Assembly (NCBI RefSeq): GCF_000003195.3
Contig: NC_012878.2
Coordinates: 59,334,629 to 59,398,628 of the forward strand
DNA from: Sorghum bicolor
Lineage: Eukaryota > Streptophyta > Magnoliopsida > Poales > Poaceae
Direction: 5' to 3'
Length of the DNA: 64,000 nt
Positions within the stretch are counted from its first letter, which is position 1. The number at the start of each line of letters is the position of its first letter. Shown here piece after piece: positions 11,817 to 22,600 of the stretch. The translations under genes and the position numbers were made by a program. The notes beneath the pieces are model-generated. The model was not told the origin of the DNA. It did not search any database and saw only the letters and a program-made list of their open reading frames with translations.

Positions 11817-13139
11817 CCCATTTCCCCTACCATCATGCTATTGAATTTAATACAATACAAAAATAGCAGAGAACAAAGTAAGGTGACCATACTTAAGCTT
11901 GAAAACACTGGTAAAAAATACAAATCATGCACTGGGAATAGTCAGTGGGAATTGACCATACATACCTAATCGAGAAGTGGTAAACTAACAAATGGTGAGA
12001 AAGATTAGCAGTTGAGCCCAACCTCGGTCAGTATGAAGCGAATACCATCTATGCGTAGTACATATTGGCTATAGGATCATATAATGTCTGGACGAACTTG
12101 AGCCCTTGCTGCCATATTACAGGGAAGAGAGATGGATAGCAGATGCACCATCCTTCAGTTTCTCATTACTGACAAGATATTCTGTTTTTCAGTCAAGTTT
12201 CAGAAAGCTCATACTAAATTATTCAAAACTACAAAGGAAATTCACAGAAGTACAAAAAATATTTTTTTTTGAAAAATAGAAGCCCTATGAATTGTTTTTA
12301 TTTACCCAATCTAGAAAAGCAGCACTGAATAAAAGTGTTTGTAGCTCGGTAGCATCCTCAACCTTTCCTGCCACTTTTAGCAATACTGTGCCTTTGAAAT
12401 AATGTGCCCAATAAATCTTATTATTGCCAAAAAAATTTAAATAGGTCATTAATGGCTTTCAGTTGCTAATCATCTTGAAGGAAAGATGTATATGAACCAA
12501 TAGAATAACCCTGGTCCTTTCCTTCAGTAAAAGAACCATAGAGGATTAAACGAAAACTATTTTTGATGAAAGCACAAATACATGAGTGGACAAAAAAGTA
12601 ATTAATGCTCAAAATTCAGAGCTTCTTTTTTTTTGCAGACTAACCTGTTTATCAGAGTATTAGTATGTGATTCACCTATATTTATTTTGTCAAACATTAG
12701 ATGCAATATTCCGTGTTGAGGTTTTCAGATGAAGGCAAATTCCTGACACCTTTGAAGTGAAACTTTAATGAGCTAGAGAGCTATTATCCATTTTCATGTA
12801 CTCTGTATTTAAATGAACTTGGTTGTATTTCATATAAACTTTAGGCAGTTTATTACTACCTGCAAGTGATAGCAATTCTACTAATTCAACAAAATTGACA
12901 TCTACTATGATGCAAGTGATAGCAAGTTAGCCAATTTGTCATGGTTGCTTGTCAGACTCTGAAGGAAACATCCAAGAATCCCTATCTGAGTATCTCAAAT
13001 CAGATCCATTCAACCAAAAATCCACAACACTATGATGATATAAAAAATATTATATTTAGTTTGCAATTGGGAATCAGATCATGTATTCTGAATAAAAGGC
13101 ATTTATTTTGCAATTGAGAATCCAACAAGGATATATTAC

Positions 13140-13194
13140 CTTGAAGCTTGTTGCTCTCTTAGCCGAGACAAAAGTGAAATAATTTCTTCTTGTC
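13140..13194 (-). pseudogene. short exon-like captured fragment in H1
   Basis: 55 bp between acceptor ttttag and donor aag|gtaata on the - strand; the open frame reads QEEIISLLSRLREQQAS, a helical, coiled-coil-like peptide. The other frames have stops. It needs a 1-nt phase from an upstream exon, so at least one exon between it and 14013 is missing or unseen. Confidence 0.45.
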
Positions 13195-14012
13195 CTAAAA
13201 GAAAAATCATTAAACAACCAATTCATAAGGCGAGAAAAGAAACCAAGGAACTTGAGAGAGCATAATCGCTTACTATGTGGTTGTATACCTGTGTTTAATC
13301 TGCTTGAAGAACTAATAGCTCAGAATAACACTTAGAGAGACTTCACAGTTTACTTTTCTGTTGGCCATAAGTATTTAAGGTTCCAGCACGGCCAACAAGA
13401 CCCTGTCCACTATGCATTGCAAACAAGACATGCAGTGGACACAATTTTTACAGTTCAGGCAAAAGATTGTTCCAATATGATTAGTTTGTTTAAGAGTAAC
13501 TACAGAGGGTAAAGTACAAGTAGAATGGTTCCCAAATACATAATAAGACATAATATCAATTTAAATGTTGGATACAAATAGGCCAAACAATATTTTTACA
13601 CACAAAAAAGATGTGAAAGAATAAAGTCCAATGTGACAAGAGATGCATTTGATTCCTGAACTGAAATACGACAGCATCTAATGCAAATGCAGGGAGTAAG
13701 CCTTCAGAGTAGGTACCGATGGTAAAACCCAAATCATGCAGTATGTACTTCTCAGCTGCATTCTGTAGGCAAGTACATACTTCTCAGCTAGGTAAGTCTG
13801 TAGCTAATCTCTAGTAGTATTCCAATCAGAGTAGACATCTAAGTATTTCGCTAAGCTGTAATAAATACTTCTCAGCTAGGTATTTCTCTAATCTATAGAA
13901 TGTACTTCGATCTACTCAATTTGCGCACAAATGCACATCATTAAAATCAGAAAAAAACAAAGTAAAACTCATTAGTACATCCGCTGCCAGGGATGTTTGC
14001 TTGTGCACGTAC

Positions 14013-15583
14013 CAAACTTGAGGGATTGGCCAGCTTATCAATGCTCTGGCATGATATCGCCTTCTGCCCGGCGTCGACAGCCCTCGCGTGAGCACAAATT
14101 CCATACCGCCCCCACAAACTACTCGTCCTTGCAAGGCTGCCATCCAAAAGAAATTCCGCCAACACAGCCAGCCTAAAGGAACAACCTCAAACATGTATAG
14201 CTTTACTATTGCGCCATTGTAAGACACATGATATCATATATATTACTCCAAAATGTGTTTTGGATTTTGATAACTGGGTTACCATGAATAAATATATTAA
14301 CTTTGGCAAAGCTTTTCCAAGATGAATCACAATTTTAATAGAAAATTCAATCAATAAACATATGTCAGAATTTTGATAAAACAAAATATTGACAGAAACA
14401 GCAAAGAGCAGACCACACTGTTGGCTAAAGATGTTTTGCAGAGTTCTAAGATTCATCAAATAAAAAGAAAACCACACTGCTGGCTGACTAAATTACAGGA
14501 TATCTACTCATACATCTCAAAGACATTAAACAAGAAACTACATACTATGTGCATAAGCTCATTCAAGGATATACATTTAAAAATAAGCTCATTCAAGGAT
14601 ATACATTTAAAATTCAGGATTGGCATCAGAATATAGTTCTGAAACTTAAAGAACTGAAGTAAATATCGGTATAACCAAATCAGTGACCATTCCACACGGA
14701 TACAACCATACGTCCATACCCAAGATGGAATTAAATTATTAACTCAATCCTAATATGAATAGTCATTACTCATTACTCAAACATAAATACAAATCAGGCA
14801 ATTGCTAGGACAATTACAATGTTCATGACTTGCAAATTGAATGTTTTATATTTGCCTTCAAATATTCATGGAGTTAAACTTATATGCCTGTTAAAGCTAC
14901 TTGCTGAATAAAACACAGTTATGAGTTAAGACAGAGTAGAAAGCTAAAGACTGTACTACTACCAAATATCCTACACAAGTGCTATCACTATCAGGCAAAA
15001 AAAAAGCAATACGAGTATGGGCACAAAATTGGCGATTATTCAAAACATATGTATTTTAACCTCCAAGGGACTCAATTTTAACAGACCTGTGTGCTTCAAA
15101 TTTGCTGAGTCCAGTACATCCACTTCGTCCTCCTTCAGTTGACTGAGTCGTAAACTTTCTCTGGCGATGAAGAGCACAAGCAGCTTGCATACAGAGATCC
15201 TTATTTCCTAGGAATGAACTAAAAACAGCTGAAGAAGATTTCCAGTGTCTTGTAACTGCTGAAGCCAATGAACTCGCTCGACCTTCAGAGCCATCGGGCT
15301 TGGAGCAGTTCTTGTGCGGGCTGTTCCTGGAGCAGTTCTTGTGCGGGCTGTTCCCAACAGTGGAATCAGTGGGCTTAGGACTCGGCATTGTCCTGGACAA
15401 TCCCCCGTTCTTCCCCGATTGGCAATTGCCAATCCCGTGCATGAATACTGCCACCTTTGGATTATCAGGGCTACCAACCATGTGCTCAGCGACTGCTTCG
15501 GGGATTCCCCTGTTCACGGGAGAAATCACAGGACCTTGTTTCTCACCAGTCCTCGCTTGGCCTTCACAGCCATCGGTATAACT
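14013..15583 (-). pseudogene. captured gene fragment: two phase-matched exons
   Basis: Exon 15087-15583 (497 bp, acceptor tttgtag, donor acacag|gtctg) is open for 165 codons plus 2 nt. It ends in a segment with CMQAACALHRQRKF and GLSKFEAHR. The next exon, 14013-14172 (160 bp, acceptor cctttag, donor ttg|gtacgt), continues in phase through the codon AG|G as LAVLAEFLLDGSLARTSS. The frame stays open over about 218 codons across the intron. A 12-residue direct repeat (SPHKNCSRNSPHKNCS) lies in the first exon. The family is not recognised. The fragment is inside Helitron H1 and reads in the Helitron's own direction. Confidence 0.6.
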
Positions 15584-15867
15584 CTACAAAAATTGGTGCA
15601 ATCAATTAACTCATCGGTCACCTGCTTGACAAAGAACAGAGACGACATAGCCGGTACAAATACCTTAAAATTTGAGAATGGGGATCAGCCGGTAAACTTC
15701 TAGTGCAAATTTGCAATCGGCGACTGCAAGGAACAGAGGCAATCACCCAATCAGTGGCAGCTTCCTGGCCTGACGTGGATCCGCGGCGGGTGCGAGCAGC
15801 GCCGGACGTGGAGCGCGGCGGGTGCGCCCGCAGGTGGCAGCGGGTGCGGCTCTGGAGAAGTCGCCGA

Positions 15868-16041
15868 ATCCGCGCGACCTGGCGTTGATCCGCGCGTCCT
15901 AGCCTCGATCGAGGGTGCGAGCACGGGCGACCTGGCGAGCGGGGCGCAGGACGAATCCGCGCGACCTGGCGTTGATCCGCGCGTCCTGGCTTCGATCGGG
16001 GGTGCGAGCACGGGCGACCTGGCGAGCGGGGCGCAAGGATG
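15868..16041. repeat. 87-bp tandem duplication, GC-rich, in H1
   Basis: Two adjacent copies (about 15868-15954 and 15955-16041) of a unit starting aatccgcgcgacctggcg and ending gagcggggcgcag. They differ at a few bases. This lies in the GC-rich 5' part of H1, upstream of the captured exons. Confidence 0.7.
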
Positions 16042-16212
16042 GGAAGTGGAGCGGGGCGGGGAGGCGGGGATGGAAGGGGAGCCGGATGGAAGGGGAGCGG
16101 GGGGCAGGACGAATCCGCGCGGGGCGTGTTCGCAGGAGGCAGGACGAAAGCGGGAGGGGAGAATGTCGCACCAAAACAATGTCCCCTCTTTAGTCTTTTT
16201 AGCTGTAGGAGA

Positions 16213-16256
16213 TTTTTCAAGATTGTTGGAATGATTTATCATTTGGACGGAGGAAG
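16213..16256. mobile_element. Stowaway MITE, right arm, beyond Helitron H1
   Basis: Reads tttttcaagattgttgga then ends ggacggaggaag before TA. It is the inverted partner of the left arm that starts near 10541. Together with 10541-10750 it restores a single MITE and dates H1 as younger than the MITE. Confidence 0.8.
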
Positions 16257-16258
16257 TA

Positions 16259-16649
16259 CTTGTTTATATAGAATTGTTTTCTGAAATTGTCTTAATAATC
16301 TATTTACCTTTCCCCTTCTTGGTCGGAAATAGGGTGGGGCCGGCCCCCTCCTCTAGTCCTTTCGTTCATCTTATGTCGTCTTCAACCTCCGGACTCCTCC
16401 CTCCCCCTTCTCCGACCGCGGTTAACTGGTTTGTGGTCTCCGTCTACTGCTACTGCTAGGTGAGGGACGGAGGCAGGCGACTGAGCAGGGCAGATTTGGT
16501 TTGTGGCCGCTCGCTACCCCTTCAATCCGCCAGACCGGCGCTTGAGCATTAGCAGCCCTATTCGCTATTCCCTCCCCTCCATTCCTCTCCCTCGCTCAAG
16601 CGGGAGCTCGAGTCAATCCCCACCAGTTCGACAGTTGCCCAATAGCGAG
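16259..16649 (+). promoter_or_regulatory. CSTF77 promoter and 5' leader region
   Basis: CT-rich, increasingly GC-rich DNA leading into the CSTF77 start codon, typical of a grass 5' leader. An in-frame open stretch without ATG runs from about 16503. I did not find a convincing TATA box. Confidence 0.4.
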
Positions 16650-19600
16650 ATGCCCGAAGAGGCAAGTACCTCAGCTTATTCCTCCCTCCTCCTCCCTCTC
16701 TCCCTCCCTCCCTCCCTCCCTCCCTCCCTCCTTGCAGTTAGGGCCTGGCCTTCTAATCGTTCTACTGAATCTCTTTCGTGGTGGGTGGGTGCAGAATTCC
16801 GGAGGAGGCGCCGGCCATGGCGATGGCGGCGACATCTACAACGTCCGGGCCGCCGAGATCCTCGCCAACGAGGCCCTCGTCAGTCCTCTGCTCTCAACTC
16901 TGCTCTACTCACGTCAACTGAATACCCAACCCAATCCAGTTCTGTTGATTTCAGTTGCTCCCCATCAACGAAGCCGCCCCAATCTACGAGAAGCTGCTCG
17001 CCACTTTCCCCACGGCTGTCAGTATACTTTCCCTTGACCCCTTTCACTGTTCCTCACTGTTTATGCCAAAGTACTGACACATAATTCCATGCCCAGGCCA
17101 AATACTGGAAGCAGTATGTCGAAGCCTACATGGCCACTAACAACCACGAAGCCACCAAGCAGATTTTCAGCAGATGCCTGCTCAACTGCCTTCACATTAG
17201 TCTATGGTCCATGCTCAACTCACTCACACCATATCGACCTTGCACACGCACGCACACGCTCTAACTGAGTTTGCGTGCACTAATTTCCACTCTTCTGCAT
17301 GCACATTGAATCATTGATTTGTTGCAGGCGCTGTTACATAAACTTTATCAGGAGAATAAACGATAAAAGGGGCTCTGAGGGTCTTGATGAAACAAAAAAG
17401 GCTTTTGATTTCATGCTCAACTATGTTGGTAAGCAGAGGATTCTCATTCCAAGCAGTGTCTGGTGATGAAGCCATTTTTGGTGTAGAGTGTACTAATAAT
17501 AAGCTTAAATCTCCAGGGAATGATGCTGCTTCTGGCCCTGTGTGGATGGAGTATATTAATTTCCTCAAGTCCATGCCGGTCTGTTGTGCTCCTTATTTCC
17601 TGTTCTGTTCCCCATTTTAACATTATGGCCTTACATGTGTGGTTGCATTCTGGGTCATTGCTGACTTGCAAACTCTAGGCTGTGACGCCCCATGAAGAGT
17701 CGCATCGCATGACTACTGTTCGTAAAGTGTACCAGAAGGCAATTTTAGTCCCAACTAATCATGTAGAGCAGCTTTGGAAGGATTATGAGAACTTCGAGAA
17801 TTCTGTTAGCCGCACCTTGGTAATTGGAATTTCTCTTTGGATTTTTATTTTTTTCTGCAAAGAAGCATGCGAATAATTCTATAAGTTGTGTTGGAAAAAA
17901 AATGGTTCTTATATGCTTTCTGGCTGTTTTACTTTATCACTTTTTTGGCAATTTAAATTTGACCTGCCTTTGTTTCATAGTTTGTACAATCATACTCAAG
18001 CTGATGATTTACCTATGCACTTCCAGGCAAAAGGTTTGTTATCTGAATATCAACCAAAGTTTAACAGTGCTAAAGCTGTATATAGAGAGCGAAAAAAGTT
18101 CATTGATGATATTGATTGGAATGTGCTGGCCACTCCCCCTACAGGCTCTTACAAGGTAAACCATTTCTTAGGTCCTAACGTTGCCCCCCTACAGTCTCTT
18201 ACAAGGTAAGCCATTTCTTAGGTCCTAATGTTGGTTCATACGACTTGGCTAGGTATGGTACAAATCCATAAATATTGTCTTCAAGAATTGCTTTTTTATG
18301 GATAACTATTTGTAGCCTACCCTACTTACTTGGGACTAAGGGCTTTGTTTTTGTTGTATGGATGATTTATGCCATGTCTCAGTTTGAAATATGTTTTACC
18401 ATATTCCTAATATAAAATTTTCACTTTTATATGCTCCCATGTTGGTGGCTCTTGTTGTGTTTAATCTCTAGCGGTCTAGCCTACAATGTAGTTCATTGTG
18501 TTGTGCTGCTGTTTCTATTGTTTCATCTCAAAGGTTTTCGCCCCTAAAAAGATAAACTTAAATTGTATGCATTCCAGAATTTGGTAACTGCTTAGAAGTT
18601 GCAACCTGTATAGCTACCTAGTTGAAGTCCATTCAGAATCCATCTGTTTAATCTGGAAGCAGAGGTTTTTTTTTGGGCCAGTTTGATATGCACCTATGGA
18701 TTGCTTTTTGTGTTTTTTCTTCCCTTGAGTTTTGGCTAATACCTCTCATTAAGTTTAGGCATTTGTGTTTTGCCTGCATTAGGTTTAGGCCATTGCTGTC
18801 ATATTGAACTTAATAGGGATACAAATACGCCTCCTTATAAAGTGCGATTTCTTGTTCATTTACTGATCTTGCTTTGGATTATTAGCTTTTCCTGACTTTT
18901 TTCATTATTGGAAAAGATGTTCATTTTCATTTCAGTCTGTTAGGGCAAACGTCAAAGTAACTGGTATTCAACTGGCTGGTAACTTGTTAACTTATTTCAC
19001 AGGAAGAGCAACAGTGTATGGCATGGAAAAGACTCTTGGTATTTGAAAAGTAAGTAAACATCTGTGCCACACATGCTATGTTGCCATGAGTGAAAAAGCA
19101 CACATGATTTTTTTTTCTGCACTTAGTTTCATTTTATAAAGGCCCATAACAGCTTAATTCTTCATATTCTTTGTTTTGTGTTTTGAGTCTTCTTAGACTC
19201 CTTTTCTTCTTAATATAATGAACGCAGCTCTCCTGCGTGTCCTAGAAAAAAAAATCTTTATATTCTTCTCTTACCTTCCCTTGTCACAAATCATTCCCTA
19301 GTTTATTTTTTTTTTGGAAAAAGTCTACATAACCCCCTGACCTTTGCTTCTGCGTCTAATTCACCCCCTGAACTATAAAACCGTGTATCGAGCACCCTGA
19401 ACTTCTTCAAACCAGGTATTTAACCCCTTTTAGTGGTTTTAGTTCCTGGTTTTGCTGAGCTGGCAGTTCAAGCTGCAGGTTCGCTATTTACTCGTTGACC
19501 CTCAGGCCTCAGCCTATCGAAATTGCCGCCAAAGCTGTCGCTGCTGGCTCTTAGGACGTCCGCAGTCCGTGCCCCTTTGCTCCCTTTCCATTCCTCTGCT

Positions 19601-22600
19601 AGCGCCCGTGCAAGAATCCGCTCAGCCGCTCAGGTTATACGTATTAATGGCTAACCTGCCGCTTGAACTGCCGGCTCAGCTAAACCAGGAACTAAAACCA
19701 CTAAAAGGGGTTAAATACCTGGTTTGGAGAAGTTTAGGGTGCTAGATACATGGTTTTATAGTTCAGGGGGTGAATTAGACACAGGAGCAAAGGTCAGTGG
19801 GTTATGTAGTCTTTTTCCTTATTTTTTTTATGTGGATCTTTTGGGGGCTGTTTTATGTGGAATTTAAATAGTATACTTCAAGTACAATTGATGATTCCTT
19901 CTGAACTTAGGCGTAAAATTTCTGTTTTCTATGTTTTACTGTAAGTTGTAACTTGTCTTTATGCTTTGCGATCTGTATATAATTTTTTTTTTGTTTATGG
20001 TCATTATGTGAGGGCAAGTTATGTATTAAATCGTTAATTTAAACTTGCCCAGTTTTCACTTGTCGCCACCTCCATATAAGATTAGTCCTTACATTTCTGA
20101 TAACTGCAAGAGTTCTGTTTCTGTATAGGGGGAACCCTCAAAGGATTGATGCTACAACAGCTAATAGGCGTGTCACCTTTACTTATGAGCAAGTAAGCCC
20201 ATTTCTATCTGTATACTTAGATGCTAGAGGCGCTTGAATGAGATAACGTTCCTTATCATTCTTTTATTTAGCTCTAGTCAGACAGTCTTATACATAATGA
20301 TCATATTGAGATGTGTAAATGTCGTGTTCATATTCTGCTCATATACTGTTATGACTAAATATTATAGGTGAGAGTTTGTATTTTCGTCTCAACTCGTCTT
20401 TTTCTTTTCCTGTACAAATGCTCAGTACTCCTTTGTTTTATTTAACGAAACAGCTTACACTGTGAGTCTGAGAGGAACTCCTAGACGATTTAATTCAGAT
20501 TTGCTACGCTGTTTGTGCTTTTATTGTTGTTTATCCCAGACAATGAAAAACACTGAAATTGCTATCGGGGCTATTTTACCTTGTACATTTCTCTTACCTT
20601 AAATGTTTTAACCCCGAGGCATGAATTGACCAGTTTTTTCCATTGCACAGTGAAACATATAGAGTTTGTAAATGATCAATGGATCATATGCATTTGCTTT
20701 AATTTTCACATTTCTTGTTTTCCAGTGCCTGATGTATCTATATCATCATCCTGATATATGGTACGATTATGCTATGTGGCATGCGAAGAATGGTTCTATG
20801 GATTCTGCATCAAAAATATTTCAGCGAGCTCTAAAAGCAATCCCTGGTAATCTTTTAGAATTATTTTGATCAATTCATTTATGGATATTTGTTCCACTAG
20901 TCAGTGTACTAGTATGGAAGTGTATATAGTATTCTGATTGGTCTACCAAAAGAACTCAGAACATGCTCTGAGGATGTGGATATTTTTTGTTGGAAAAAAA
21001 GCAAAAACATAGTTTTAATAAGGTTTCTCTGCTGTTAAGAGGGTTGTTTTGCACCTTTACCTGGTAGCATCAAATGGCTGGTTTAAGTAAATTTCGTAGA
21101 TGAATTGGAATCCCTGACTTACATGTCCAGAGGTAGATGTGTGTATGGAGGAGGGGAGGGGGGGGGGGGGGGGTGCCACTGGGATATGATATCTTTGGGA
21201 AGGTTATTTAAGGTGCTGCATATTTTCTAGGAGGTTATTTTAACTCCACTAGTCTATGTACCAAAGATGTGAGGGTCATGCCCCGAGCAGTTGATACATG
21301 TTCCAAGAGCAGCTACCATTTCATTCTGTCTACCCCAAAGAGCAGTGAGCCAGTGATTGTGGGTCCTCCAGATCAAATGTGGTTGCGACTTGAGAGGTCT
21401 ACATGTAAGAACTTGGTCACAGGTCACGTTGCATTCTTGAATCCTTGATCAAGATGATACATGAACATTGTTTTACATTCGACTAATTGACCATATGGAT
21501 GAACTCAAAAGCCAGTGCAGTCGGTATGACTATTTGACCGGTTTACTCTGAATTTTGAGTCAAAGAGTCTTTGCTCTCACAGGATTTTGGGCTCCCTTAT
21601 CCCCTACAAATCCCCATATGAATCCTGCAGTCTGAATAGTTCACCTTTGTCTAGCCTTTGTGCATTCAACAAAGAACACCGGCATGTGAGTTCTTTGCAT
21701 GAGTGCCAGTATACTGAAATATAATATATTTCTATTATTTTGATAAGAAATTGGGAATCCATGTGTACTGGACCATGATCTTATTAAATGTTGCTACTGA
21801 TTTACTCTCCTTTTTCATCTCTAGCTACGGCAACTTGGCTTGGAATAAAAGGCTTCGTTATTTTTGTAGCAATTCTATTTTTGCATGAGAGGTTTATTAA
21901 TCCATTTCATGGTTAAAGTTGTTAACACTTGAGTAAGAATTTGCTCAGATTGCTATGCATCTCTTGACAACTACTAAGTAATAACCTGTTGAAGTAGTTG
22001 TCTTGTTCACTCTGAACTGTACTACTGGAGTACTGGTGGCATCATTAGTTCTAATCATGTTGCATGCTTGCGTTGAGGAGACCTGTGACTTTTATTCATT
22101 TCGAGTTACATTGTTATGTCTAGAGCAGCATTCCTGGCTTAATTTGACCCATGAAATTCTCTTTTAGATTCTGAAGTACTTAAGTATGCCTTTGCTGAAA
22201 TGGAAGAGTCCAGAGGGGCAATACAGGTCAATGAGCTTCCCTTGAAGTCTTGAGCACTGACAAACTATAATATTCCTTAGGCCAATCCTATTTTCTCATA
22301 TACGCTTTCTGTGCAGACTGCTAAGACAATATATGAATCTCTTCTAGGTGAAAATGCTAGTGTGACCTCACTTGCAAATATTCAGGTGAGCTGCCATTAC
22401 TTTTGATGTACCTATATTTTTTTGTTGAGCGCTTTGTGACAAATTTCGCTGTGGTTTCCTACTGTAGTTTATTCGGTTTCTAAGGAGAACTGAAGGCATT
22501 GAAGCAGCTCGTAAGTACTTTTTGGATGCTCGGAAGTCACCAAGCTGCACTTATCATTTGTATGTTGCTTATGCTACAATGGCATTCTGCGTTGACAAGG

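Larger units (their letters stand above)
10751..16212 (-). mobile_element. Helitron H1, non-autonomous, gene-capturing (5.46 kb)
   Basis: On the - strand it begins TCTCCTACAGCTAAAAAG (5' end at 16212) and ends GGGCACGCTACCTAG (3' end at 10751). A GC hairpin region (acgtagcaacgcacggg) precedes the 3' end. The host base is A before the 5' end and T after the 3' end, as in Helitron insertion between A and T. The same two ends recur in H2 and H3. No Rep/helicase gene is visible, so it would move in trans. Its boundaries are confirmed by the Stowaway MITE it splits. Inside are a GC-rich 5' segment (15.7-16.2 kb) and exons of a captured gene on the same strand. Confidence 0.88.

Noticed and set aside
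15618..16220. 200-codon open frame on the - strand
   Set aside because: It lies in the GC-rich 87-bp repeats and crosses the Helitron H1 5' end; composition (Pro/Arg) is what GC-rich non-coding DNA gives, with equally long frames on the other strand.
18156..18205. Longer CSTF77 exon 8 using the second donor
   Set aside because: Adds 50 nt and breaks the frame with exon 9; the first donor fits the family.
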